Below, in pieces: positions 1-7,575 of a stretch of 34,248 bases of DNA. Source of the DNA: Methanofollis sp. (GTDB lineage: Archaea; Halobacteriota; Methanomicrobia; Methanomicrobiales; Methanofollaceae). Both the position numbers and the translations under genes were made by a program. The notes under the pieces are model-generated. The model did not search any database, was not told the DNA's origin, and was given only the letters and a program-made list of their open reading frames with translations. Location: assembly GCF_028702905.1 (NCBI RefSeq), contig NZ_JAQVNX010000016.1:1-34248 (forward strand). The letters are read 5' to 3'. The stretch's first letter is position 1, and each line of letters opens with the position of its first letter.

Positions 1-536
1 CCGAGGAGGTCGCTGGAGACGCTCCGCAGGAGGATCCTGTCGGGGTAGCGCTCCTTGAGGCGTGCGAAGACCCAGGCGTCGAGGTTCTGCGTGATCAGGA
101 AGGTGATCCAGGAGGCGACGACGATCCTGAGGCTCTGGGCGAAGACGTCCTGCCACATCTCCTCGTAGGCGAAGAAGGGGGCGGGCGTGAGGGTGTTGGT
201 CATGACGATGAAGGTGACCAGGAGCACCTGCGAGAGGAAGGCGATGCCGATGGCGATGTGGGTCATCCTCTCGCCATAGACCTCGTTGATCATGTCGATG
301 GCCTGCGAGAGGAAAGGATAGATGAAAACCGCGGCAGGGGCGAGGAAGACGGCGATGCCGAGGTCGAACTCCACGATCCGCGTGGCGATGATCTGCGAGG
401 CCGCGAGGTAGACGACATAGAAGCCGACAAGGGCGGCGTAGCCGTACTCCCGGTGGTTCCTGATGATGTACGCCGAGGCGTAGGTGACGATGGTGAGGCT
501 GACGACCCAGTAGAGCCAGACGATGGGGATATCCAT
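1..536 (-). CDS. VUT/YhhQ-family queuosine-precursor transporter (partial, 5' part)
   Basis: The reverse strand reads MDIPIVWLYWVV and stays open for 178 codons to the window edge, so the 3' end is missing. Several hydrophobic helices are visible. The stretch FLSQAIDMINEVYGERMTH resembles the conserved loop of the VUT family (YhhQ, DUF165), in which Asp and the EVYG residues are typical. E. coli YhhQ imports the 7-deazaguanine precursors preQ0 and preQ1. In an archaeon the likely use would be archaeosine in tRNA, which is inference. The ATG follows TAAGGAAA, a short ribosome site. An AT-rich element near 604-618 is a possible TATA box. The family call is fairly safe; the substrate is not shown by sequence. 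Confidence 0.85.
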   Translation of the reverse strand, partial: MDIPIVWLYWVVSLTIVTYASAYIIRNHREYGYAALVGFYVVYLAASQIIATRIVEFDLGIAVFLAPAAVFIYPFLSQAIDMINEVYGERMTHIAIGIAFLSQVLLVTFIVMTNTLTPAPFFAYEEMWQDVFAQSLRIVVASWITFLITQNLDAWVFARLKERYPDRILLRSVSSDLL

Positions 537-1003
537 TTTCCTTATTTTGTTGGATGGCCCGGGTATTAGTTACTGTGTTGATGAAATCCTAGCAACATTA
601 GGGAATTTATTTAATAATCGCAAAATGAAGTCCGTGTTATTATACCCTTTATCAGATCTTTGAATCGATTTTAAATTTTGTTGATAGATTACTTCAACCG
701 AAGATAAATTTCATGAGACTTGCCTTTTGATCAGGAAGATCTAAACATTTAGAATTCTGGAGTCTGAATACCGGAAAGGAGGTCGTCGCTGCCATGAGCG
801 GTCGGGATGGCATGACGGCGCCTCAGTGCAGAAAGGCGTGCAATGAAAAGGGGCGGAAAATATCACCAGTTGAAAGTGCTTCGATGCGACGGTCTCTTAT
901 CCCGTAGATTGAGAAAAAGGAAATTATCCCCTATCTTTACTGAGGTACGAGTCACACATTTTGTCAGGTGTAGGTCCCCGGTCAGGGAGGCAAAACCTGT
1001 TTT
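537..1003. other. AT-rich intergenic region, no supported gene
   Basis: This stretch holds the upstream region of the VUT transporter. A minus-strand TATA-like element lies near 604-618. Two tiny reading frames start near 794 (37 codons) and 843 (about 55 codons). The first has a GGAGG nearby, but neither shows a recognisable family. Positions 867-882 match 14 of 16 bases with 3711-3726, hinting at remnants of a common element. Confidence 0.5.
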
Positions 1004-1375
1004 TTACTGAGTGCCGAGTGCGAGGGACACTCCCTGCTCAATACACTCAATACCCTCACTCTGGCATCTCATCTTGCTGAGGGTTACCCCTTTGTTATAC
1101 AGGGTTTCTGCATTATTTGGGTCGTACGTGAGGGCCAAGTCGTAGCATGATATTGCTTCCTCATATCTGCCAAGCATATCCAGAACATTCCCCTTTGAGT
1201 GGAACGCCCGGGCATGTTTGGGGTCAATCTCAAGAACTCGGTCATAGATCTCAATAGCTTTTGCATATTCGCTGCGATACTTCTTTTCATTCGCCTGGTG
1301 TAGCGTGATCTCTACAAGAGGATCACGCCTCGTTACGGTCCGTGTATCAGCACTGGACCCGCTGGTTTTTGCCAT
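1004..1375 (-). CDS. Small TPR-repeat protein
   Basis: The 123-residue product begins MAKTSGSSADTRTV and carries about two and a half tetratricopeptide repeats from residue 25 onward. The repeat signatures YAKAIEIYDRVLEIDPKHA, AFHSKGNVLDMLGRYEEAI and LYNKGVTLSKM are clear. TPR units are helical protein-binding scaffolds; no partner or enzyme domain is visible and there is no signal peptide. A longer in-frame start lies at 1462, but the ATG at 1375 is preferred because a strong TATA box is centred about 28 bases upstream, which fits leaderless transcription. The upstream extension is AT-rich and unlike TPR sequence. It stands alone, divergent from the dead transposase to its right. Confidence 0.8.
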   Translation of the reverse strand: MAKTSGSSADTRTVTRRDPLVEITLHQANEKKYRSEYAKAIEIYDRVLEIDPKHARAFHSKGNVLDMLGRYEEAISCYDLALTYDPNNAETLYNKGVTLSKMRCQSEGIECIEQGVSLALGTQ

Positions 1376-1394
1376 GATATTTACGTCGATGCTG

Positions 1395-1411
1395 AAATAT
1401 ATAATATTTTC
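1395..1411 (-). promoter_or_regulatory. TATA box for the TPR gene
   Basis: The minus strand reads AAATATTATATATTT, centred about 28 bases ahead of the ATG at 1375. This is the normal archaeal TATA-to-start distance for a leaderless mRNA, and no ribosome site precedes that ATG. Confidence 0.6.
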
Positions 1412-1485
1412 TAATATCGAAAAACGATCGTATAAATAATTTCTTATGCTTTGGCAGGTCATTTATAAAATTTACCTTGCCCCGA

Positions 1486-1885
1486 ATCCAACATCCATTT
1501 GGACCCGGGATAAACAGGGCCATGGGCCCCTTATCATTTATCGAAGGTTATCTTTCCGATACTGATACCGGCGCGAAAAACCTCATCACCGGGTTCCTCA
1601 ACCAGGTGGTGCTCGCAGAGGCACTCCAGCAGGGGAGAGCCGGGCAGTACGAGCGAACCGATGCGCGTACGGCATACTGAAACGGCTACAAGAACTGATC
1701 CCTGAAGACCTGGTATGGGGATACCGTTCTCCAGAAACCACAGTCCCGCGAGTTTCCATCCGAGACAGAGGTCTTCGGGCGCTATGCCCGGGTGGAGAGG
1801 GCCCTCGCGGACACTATCTCTGAATCCTATCTGCAGGATGTTTCGACCAGAAAGATCCAGGGAATGATCTCGATAAAAAGGTCCA
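1486..1885 (+). pseudogene. IS256/Mutator-type transposase remnant
   Basis: Conceptual translation gives FIEGYLSDTDTGAKNLI, QQGRAGQYERTDARTAY, stop, NGYKN, stop, SLKTWYGDTVLQKPQ, then VFGRYARVERALADTI and YLQDVSTRKIQ. These follow the N-terminal half of IS256-family transposases in order (RYERTEGRRGYRNGYRPRTLKT, LFERYQRSEKALV, MYLQGVSTRKV in typical members). Two in-frame TGA codons (1678-1680 and 1696-1698) sit where Arg is conserved, so each is a CGA to TGA change. The reading frame dissolves near 1875 and the catalytic DDE half is absent. This is a dead fragment, not an active element. Confidence 0.8.
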
Positions 1886-1917
1886 GGGGATCCTGAGTAT
1901 TATAAAAATGGTGCTCT

Positions 1918-2130
1918 CAAAAAGAAGTCAGGAGTACCGTACTGTGTGTGGTATTGCTGCTGAGCGAGACTACAACGCTGCAGTGAATATTCGTCGCGTG
2001 GGGATGAAACGGCCCTTTGAGCCCGTGGAAATGCATAGCATTTCCCAGCCAGGGAAATTTTCGATTTCTCGTGTTGTGGAGATTACACCCCCCCGTAACA
2101 TCTCTGTGATGCACGCAATTATCCATGATG
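1918..2130 (+). pseudogene. TnpB (IS200/IS605) C-terminal remnant
   Basis: The translation reads RSQEYRTVCGIAAERDYNA, then AVNIRRVGMKRPFEPVEM. This is the end of a TnpB protein: half of the zinc-finger CxxC, then the RuvC III segment with its catalytic Asp (ERD), the NAAxNI motif, and the tail with RPFEPVEM that archaeal members often carry. Roughly the first 300 residues of a normal TnpB of about 400 are missing, so no nuclease can be made. It lies directly behind the IS256 fragment and ahead of an intact-looking right-end hairpin. Confidence 0.75.
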
Positions 2131-2135
2131 GCTGT

Positions 2136-2169
2136 GAAACCCCGCCCAAACAGGTGCGGGGCAGTTCAC
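2136..2169 (+). repeat. IS200/IS605-type right end, omega-RNA scaffold-like hairpin
   Basis: GAAACCCCGCCC is followed after a short loop by GGTGCGGGG and CAGTTCAC. The stem pairs 2140-2145 with 2156-2161, extended by CC/GG around a bulge. Right ends of TnpB-bearing elements commonly have this layout, a GC hairpin then a TTCAC-like end. The hairpin also sits six bases beyond the stop of the minus-strand membrane-protein gene and could act as its terminator. Confidence 0.55.
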
Positions 2170-2174
2170 CGGCC

Positions 2175-3377
2175 TTATCCGAGAAGATGTTTCTTTTCTA
2201 CGATTGACTGAACATAGAGCAGAACGAACTGCGACAGTCCGAAGCATACCAGAATAATGACAATAAAAATACCCGGAACCAGGTTTTCGATCAGCATTGA
2301 CACGCCGAGGAGAATCATCATGATGACAATAAGCAGTGCCAGGGCAAGCAGCACCAGCACCAGCAGAAGATCTTTTCCTTCCAGTTTTTTGGCGGGGTTC
2401 TCTGACTTTGGTTTCGGCCTGATCAGGGTGGAGAGAAGATAAAGTCCTGCGAGAATGAGGAAAACTCCGATAAAGATAACAAGAAACTCAACAATCGTGT
2501 CAGGAACAATGATAGCGAACGCACCGACCGCAACAAACGCCATCCCCACAAGGAAGAAAATCCAGTTGCGTTTGAACGAGAACGTCATCATAACGCCGCA
2601 GACCAGCGCCTGAACGCCAAGCAGCACTATCAGGGTACCATGCATGGCGCTCAGAGCATACGGCAGTAACCCGAGGTACACCGGGACCAGCAGGCAGCCG
2701 AAAATCAGCATGTAGAAACCAAACTGCATTCCCATGACAGTACCGGGGGACATGCCCGGGGTGTTTGCGGATATCCCGGGTTCGGCGTGGAGCGAATACT
2801 CTTTCTGCAGAATAAAAGCAAGATAGAACAGGGCACTGCCGAAGAGCAGAGCGGCAACCGCCAGAAGTTCGGTTGAAAGGAGGGCAGGCAGGTAAATCCG
2901 CACTGCAATCAATGCTGCAATCAGCATCTCCAGAACGGAGACTGCTGCACAGTTGACAGTAAGGTGCGCGGTTACCCCATCACCCGGTGTTTTCCAGAAC
3001 CGGGACGTCTCATTTGCAAAAAAAATCTGCAAAAGCAGCAGAATACCGCCCGCTCCGAAGGCGATCATCACCAGAAACTTCGGGATGTCGCCAAAAATTC
3101 CTGGAATAAAACTGGTGACAATACCGATCAGAGTGATGATGATCCCCGGAATAAGTACCGACCATGATCTCTGCACAAATCCAAACGGAATTTTTCCTAT
3201 CGTTTGCAGCTGCAGGCCGAATATAACCAGAAGGAGACCGTACACGCCGTCCCTGTAGTAGGGCAATGCTCCTGCGGCGACCGAAAACAGCACGGCACCG
3301 ATGACGAGCATTATCAGGCCAACGGCCAGAATAAAAATCACCTCCCGGTGAATGTCCGTCTCTTCCAATATTTTCAT
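2175..3377 (-). CDS. Multi-spanning membrane protein, HdeD/DUF308-like
   Basis: The 400-residue product is mostly hydrophobic, with roughly twelve predicted membrane helices from residue 12 to the C-terminus. Helix pairs of the type FLVIFIGVFLILAGLYLL, with short turns such as VPDTIVEF, resemble HdeD/DUF308 membrane proteins, but the family match is by eye and weak. No catalytic motif or large soluble domain is present; one cytoplasmic-looking charged loop (RPKPKSENPAKKLEGKD) lies near residues 317-333. GAGGGAT about seven bases before the ATG is a good ribosome site and fixes the start. No operon partner: both neighbouring stretches are intergenic or mobile-element debris. Function unknown. 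Confidence 0.75.
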   Translation of the reverse strand: MKILEETDIHREVIFILAVGLIMLVIGAVLFSVAAGALPYYRDGVYGLLLVIFGLQLQTIGKIPFGFVQRSWSVLIPGIIITLIGIVTSFIPGIFGDIPKFLVMIAFGAGGILLLLQIFFANETSRFWKTPGDGVTAHLTVNCAAVSVLEMLIAALIAVRIYLPALLSTELLAVAALLFGSALFYLAFILQKEYSLHAEPGISANTPGMSPGTVMGMQFGFYMLIFGCLLVPVYLGLLPYALSAMHGTLIVLLGVQALVCGVMMTFSFKRNWIFFLVGMAFVAVGAFAIIVPDTIVEFLVIFIGVFLILAGLYLLSTLIRPKPKSENPAKKLEGKDLLLVLVLLALALLIVIMMILLGVSMLIENLVPGIFIVIILVCFGLSQFVLLYVQSIVEKKHLLG

Positions 3378-3941
3378 ATTTTATCCCTCAATTGCAGCAT
3401 TTTTATCTGGCTTTCAGAATTTTCGAGTTTTTTTTGCAGATTTTTCATGCATGTATTCCGAAAATTTTGATTTATTTTGCAATACACATAATACTCATAA
3501 AAACCTGATAAAAACATAAAATGCGAGGCATATATCACTTAAGTTACCGTTGCATTTCCCCCATCAAATATTTTTCTTTTTTTATCTTGCAGGGTAAAGG
3601 GACAGGGCGAGAAGCCCCGGTCAATAGGTGCGGGGGGGTCTGACCGCCTCTTAAAGGGAGCGAGCGTGCAAGGCCCATACACAAATCCGACACCGCAAAA
3701 CCGGGAGCATCAGTCGAAAGTGCTTGTGACGGCAGGAGATACCGGGGGCATCGTGATGATTATCGGCCGCGTGTTGCCTCTGGAAATACCTTTTCCGGAG
3801 GGCTCAGGAGCAAAGACCCGAGGCAGTTCTCATCATCTGAGAGTGCATGCAACCGGGCGGCGTGATGAATAGAGCATCTGCCAGAGAGAAGAGATCAAAT
3901 AACAGGCATGAAGAGAAACTTTCGCTCCCCCATACGACGCC
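3378..3941. other. Intergenic region, AT-rich then GC-rich, no supported gene
   Basis: Positions 3378-3600 are AT-rich and contain the upstream region of the minus-strand membrane-protein gene, with several T runs. Positions 3600-3941 are GC-richer. A 68-codon plus-strand frame at 3666-3872 has no family signature. It includes 3711-3726, the second copy of the short motif also seen at 867-882. Confidence 0.5.
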
Positions 3942-6539
3942 TCACGACGCATCGGGGGGATGAACCGTATAGACATGGACGAATTTCTGGCCGGAATAAA
4001 CCGTATCCGTTGCTGTCTTAGTAGATTTTCCTGCCAGGACAACAACTCCTTCATCATTCCAGGGTTCATGCCCGGTGAGAACAACAGCTCCCTCTTTCTT
4101 TCCGTAGGCAGTAAGTGCTACATCTTTCAGTGTCAGGGATTTCCCCGTAATACCTGCCCGGAAACCGTACGCCTCGATCATCCCGCGTCTCATGAAAATC
4201 TCTCCGCAGGGCACTGATATCGCGTAACTCTCACCGTTAATCGTCATTATACTTCCTGCAGCCAGATTTCCTTTCTCAACAGCAATACCGCAGCCTCCCG
4301 AATCCGTCATCCTTGCATTGGTAATGCCGATAATCCCGGCAAAAACCTCCATCGACCCTGACTGGAGCAATATCCCGAATTCATCCCCGAAAATCTCTAT
4401 TGCACCACCGGAAATCACCAGATTGCCGCTCTCCAGAACAACTCCACCGAACTGCCCGGTAACCTGGAGAGCACCTCCCTGAAGACTGATATCGCCGGTT
4501 GTATAAATTCCCACATTGCCGGTTGCGTCCACCGTTACCGTATCAACGAGGATCAGAGCGCCGCCCCGTATATTCAGACCAATCTCCTCACCTGCAACCT
4601 TCATAGTCGCGGCTTCAATCTTCAATGACCTACACGAAAATCCTATAGTGCCGGAAGCCGAAAGGAGACCAATATGATCTAATACTACATCCCCTGCCAC
4701 ATCCAGTCCGCATTTCCGGCCTGATGCTGCGAGGGATCCTCCATTCGTTATTTTCATCTGTTCTCCGGAGATCCGCATACCGTCCTGTGCCACCCCGGAG
4801 AAAGAGATCTCCCCTCCGGACTGGGAATAGGAACCATTCACCACAATTCCACTGATTTTGCCGACTCCCGTAATCAGGCCGTTGGAGATTTCCGCGTTTC
4901 CCGAGATCTGCATTGCCGTATCTCCCTGAAGCATCAGGATCCCCCCGGCACAGTTCATATCGCCACCAACGGATATCCCCGTCCCTCCTGATGCAGAGAT
5001 GTTCGCATTTTGAATGTGCAGGTTTCCTTCAACAGCGATGGCAGTTTTTCCGGAAGATTCGCATCTAGAGCCGGATACTTCCATCTCCTCGGACACGAAA
5101 AGTCCGCAGTCCTCCCCGGAGAATGTTATAACACTTCCGACAATACTGCACGAACCGTTTACCTGCACACAGGAGGTTCCATTCAGGGTACCGTGTATCA
5201 TTTTGGTGGAGAAGCTGCCATGTTCGAGGCGGATGCAAGTATCCCCGCAGATGAAGTCACTATCACAGCAGGTGAGTGCGAGAGAACCGTGGTGAATCAG
5301 AACTCCGCAGCCGTTGGGACTCTCGATCTGCTGAACGCCATCAATCTGGTTCAAATCTCCCGCAAGGTCGATTCCTGCATCAATTCCAAAGATTTTCAGG
5401 ACGGGCTTGGTGGATGCATTCAATCCACCCGACACCGATTTGATTGCCGTCGTTTCTGAACGGACGTCAATGACACAATAGTCTGTGAGGGTGATAGTTC
5501 CCGAGGCAAAGATCCCGTACTCTTTTGTCCGGATTTTGAGGAATACACCTGTTATTTCCAGTGTGCCCGACTCAACGAAGATCCCCCCTTCATCTCCCCG
5601 AATGGACAGAAACATAGCACCTGAGAGTTTCAGGTTTCCCCGGTGAATGTGAATTCCCGGCCCGTGAGCACTGTCTATCTGGTTGTCTATCTGATCGAGC
5701 CGGATGGTGATGTCTCCGGTTGCATGAATTGCCGAGCCGTGATAGTTGGAGAGGACAAGGGTGCGTGTTTCTGCAACCCAGTTCCATCCCTTGCCATAAC
5801 AGTCGTCTTCGACGGAGTAGGATTTGCCGTCGATGGTAAACTCGTCCCCGGCATTTTGCGGCCCGGACCCGTATCGACTGCTGTTTGCGGCATCAAGATT
5901 GGTATGCGGTGTATTGTCTCTCTGTTTCGCGCAGAAGAGTTCGTACTCAAGTTCCTGCTGCAGTACCGGGCCGGCAATAGCCAGAAGACCGGTACAGTGA
6001 GCGATCACCCTGTCGAAATCCCCGCACCGCCGCATGGTATCAAGGACTGGAACCCATTTTTCCGGGGGGACGTCGGCAAATGTTTTGTTGTCTGCAAATA
6101 CCAGGGACAGGGCTTTTTTCCGGCAGGAAACAGCTAATTCCATATCGAGTAAACTGTCAGCGCACCATGCGGCGGAGATATAATACTCTATAGCTTTTTC
6201 CGGGTTGTTTTCCGCCAGCCGGACGAGTGCGGCACGCAGGTAGAGGGAAGGAGACGAGGGGATTTCGGGATTTTGGAGACTGCAATAGTCAGGCGACTGC
6301 AGGAACTCTCTGGCGATTGATGTTTTCTCCTCGATGTCTTCAGCGATGTATCCACAGTGCGGACAGACTTCGAGGAGGTGCCTGAGAATGTACTCTGTCA
6401 GTTCCTTAGGACGACCTTCAAGTTCCACTATTCCCGATGGTCCGGCTGTACCTGGATGCACCGGAGATGCAATTTTATTCTGCTCCGATGGTTTATGGCA
6501 GACGAAACAGGTTTTGTGGATGGTCTTGATATGCGACAT
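3942..6539 (-). CDS. DUF2225-like zinc head fused to beta-helix-like repeat region
   Basis: The 865-residue product has three parts. Residues 1-205 resemble DUF2225: a CFVC pair at 11-14, a CPHCGY pair at 59-64 (four probable zinc ligands), then TPR-like helices (EKAIEYYISAAWCADS). Residues 232-260 (EFTIDGKSYSVEDDC, GWNWVAETRTLVL) start a repeat region that runs to about 850. Its units of 20-25 residues have Ser/Gly turns (SGTLEITGVFLKIR, GDISLQGGALQVTG, SGNLVISGGAIEI), typical of right-handed parallel beta-helices found in surface carbohydrate-binding proteins. No signal peptide or membrane segment is visible, so the protein appears cytoplasmic, which is unusual for such repeats. No ribosome site precedes the ATG; AT-rich sequence lies just upstream. 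Function unknown. Confidence 0.8.
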   Translation of the reverse strand: MSHIKTIHKTCFVCHKPSEQNKIASPVHPGTAGPSGIVELEGRPKELTEYILRHLLEVCPHCGYIAEDIEEKTSIAREFLQSPDYCSLQNPEIPSSPSLYLRAALVRLAENNPEKAIEYYISAAWCADSLLDMELAVSCRKKALSLVFADNKTFADVPPEKWVPVLDTMRRCGDFDRVIAHCTGLLAIAGPVLQQELEYELFCAKQRDNTPHTNLDAANSSRYGSGPQNAGDEFTIDGKSYSVEDDCYGKGWNWVAETRTLVLSNYHGSAIHATGDITIRLDQIDNQIDSAHGPGIHIHRGNLKLSGAMFLSIRGDEGGIFVESGTLEITGVFLKIRTKEYGIFASGTITLTDYCVIDVRSETTAIKSVSGGLNASTKPVLKIFGIDAGIDLAGDLNQIDGVQQIESPNGCGVLIHHGSLALTCCDSDFICGDTCIRLEHGSFSTKMIHGTLNGTSCVQVNGSCSIVGSVITFSGEDCGLFVSEEMEVSGSRCESSGKTAIAVEGNLHIQNANISASGGTGISVGGDMNCAGGILMLQGDTAMQISGNAEISNGLITGVGKISGIVVNGSYSQSGGEISFSGVAQDGMRISGEQMKITNGGSLAASGRKCGLDVAGDVVLDHIGLLSASGTIGFSCRSLKIEAATMKVAGEEIGLNIRGGALILVDTVTVDATGNVGIYTTGDISLQGGALQVTGQFGGVVLESGNLVISGGAIEIFGDEFGILLQSGSMEVFAGIIGITNARMTDSGGCGIAVEKGNLAAGSIMTINGESYAISVPCGEIFMRRGMIEAYGFRAGITGKSLTLKDVALTAYGKKEGAVVLTGHEPWNDEGVVVLAGKSTKTATDTVYSGQKFVHVYTVHPPDAS

Positions 6540-6829
6540 TGCAATCTTAACGTGTTTTATAGTATGGGTGGGTTCCTAAAGGTAAATTAGATAACTCCTC
6601 GCTACTTTGTGTTGGTCAAAACAGTACCCTTCACTGTTTTGTCCACCTACCCCGTCAGAAGGCCCTTGATCGAGAAAGATCTCTTCCTTCTTGCGTTGAA
6701 TATTCAGGATACCGGCCCTGTAGAAACCCTCCTGATGTGGTCATGCATCCTCCTTGATCACGCTTGAACACAGATCCGCTGCTTTCCCGATAGTGTTCGC
6801 CGGGAATAGCAGAAATCCTCAGATTTCTT
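6540..6829. other. Intergenic region with one strong inverted repeat
   Basis: The stretch separates two minus-strand genes. It holds the upstream region of the 865-residue protein gene at its left end and a perfect hairpin at 6617-6641. The remainder has no reading frame with a recognisable family. Confidence 0.4.
6617..6641. repeat. Perfect 9-bp inverted repeat, 7-base loop
   Basis: CAAAACAGT and ACTGTTTTG pair perfectly around ACCCTTC. It could be a transcription signal or the scar of a mobile element; no protein match helps decide. Confidence 0.55.
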
Positions 6830-7312
6830 TTATCGCCGCACCTGGTAGCCCGCTTGCATGAGGAGCAGGACCGCCCTCTCGTCCCACCGGGCGTCGTCGT
6901 CCTCGCGGATGACGGCGACCTGCGTCTCCCAGACCTCTTTCAGGGCCGGGTCGTCCGCCGCGAGGTGGCGCCTCTCCATCACCCTCCCCGCCCTCGTCCC
7001 CCCTGCGTTCAGGATGAGGAGTCTCCAGCAGCGGTACTCCTGGCAGATGTCGGGCCTCGTGTCGTGGATGGTGCAGCACGCCTTCCCGTCGGCGGGATCC
7101 TCGCGGAGGAAGGGGCAGGCCAGAGGCCACCTCTCGAAAATGCTCCTGTCGGGGAGGAGATGGGTTTTGTCCGGGTCGATCCTGACGGCGTGCACCTCAC
7201 AGGTGTACCTGTTCTCCATCAGGAAACTCCCGTCGCCGCACTCCTCCCTCACGACATGGACGTCGCCCATCTGGCTGCAGCACTCCCCGCACCGGATACA
7301 CGCGAATGGCAT
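6830..7312 (-). CDS. YkgJ-family cysteine-cluster protein
   Basis: The 160-residue product opens MPFACIRCGECC, the CxxCxxCC signature of the YkgJ (UPF0153, CxxCxxCC) family, with Cys at 5, 8, 11 and 12. More cysteines follow in ACPFL, ACCTIHDTRPDICQEY and RCW, as in the family, whose members are thought to bind a metal or an iron-sulfur cluster. The conserved RPxxCxxYxCW segment is present. The biochemical role of the family is not settled. AAGGAGGAG nine bases before the ATG is a strong ribosome site and decides the start. Single gene; GC-rich like the core genome. Confidence 0.9.
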   Translation of the reverse strand: MPFACIRCGECCSQMGDVHVVREECGDGSFLMENRYTCEVHAVRIDPDKTHLLPDRSIFERWPLACPFLREDPADGKACCTIHDTRPDICQEYRCWRLLILNAGGTRAGRVMERRHLAADDPALKEVWETQVAVIREDDDARWDERAVLLLMQAGYQVRR

Positions 7313-7435
7313 TTGATATTCTCCTCCTTATAGTGAGAAGTTATCTCGCTTTGGCATGTGTATGCTCTGGTTTCGAGTGGCGACATATGATACAGTGACT
7401 AACAAATTGGTTTTATGAAGGATCCAGATTCTCAG

Positions 7436-7461
7436 GACGATTCAGAAGAGTAGAAATCGTC
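7436..7461. repeat. Inverted repeat upstream of the SIR2 gene
   Basis: GACGATT (7436-7442) and AATCGTC (7455-7461) pair around a 12-base loop and are followed by a T/A-rich run. It could be a terminator marking the edge of the AT-rich island, or an operator for the SIR2 promoter about 65 bases downstream. Confidence 0.35.
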
Positions 7462-7523
7462 TTATTTATTTATTATCGACTAGATGTCCACCTCTACTGT
7501 CCAAACGGTCCCTTAAACAACCA

Positions 7524-7535
7524 AAATATAAAATA
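7524..7535 (+). promoter_or_regulatory. TATA box for the SIR2 gene
   Basis: AAATATAAAATA lies about 46 bases ahead of the ATG at 7576. Using the usual spacing, transcription would begin near 7556, leaving a leader of about 20 bases. Confidence 0.5.
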
Positions 7536-7575
7536 GAAATCTATAATCATACAGATCCCCAAAGTGAAGATTGTA

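Noticed and set aside
843-1010. A small plus-strand frame of about 55 codons
   Set aside because: It has no promoter at a suitable distance and no recognisable product, and it runs into the 3' end of the TPR gene on the other strand.
3740-3845. Possible C/D-box RNA (GTGATGA near 3754, CTGA near 3838)
   Set aside because: The boxes are about 80 bases apart, much further than in normal archaeal C/D RNAs, and no internal C'/D' pair is clear.
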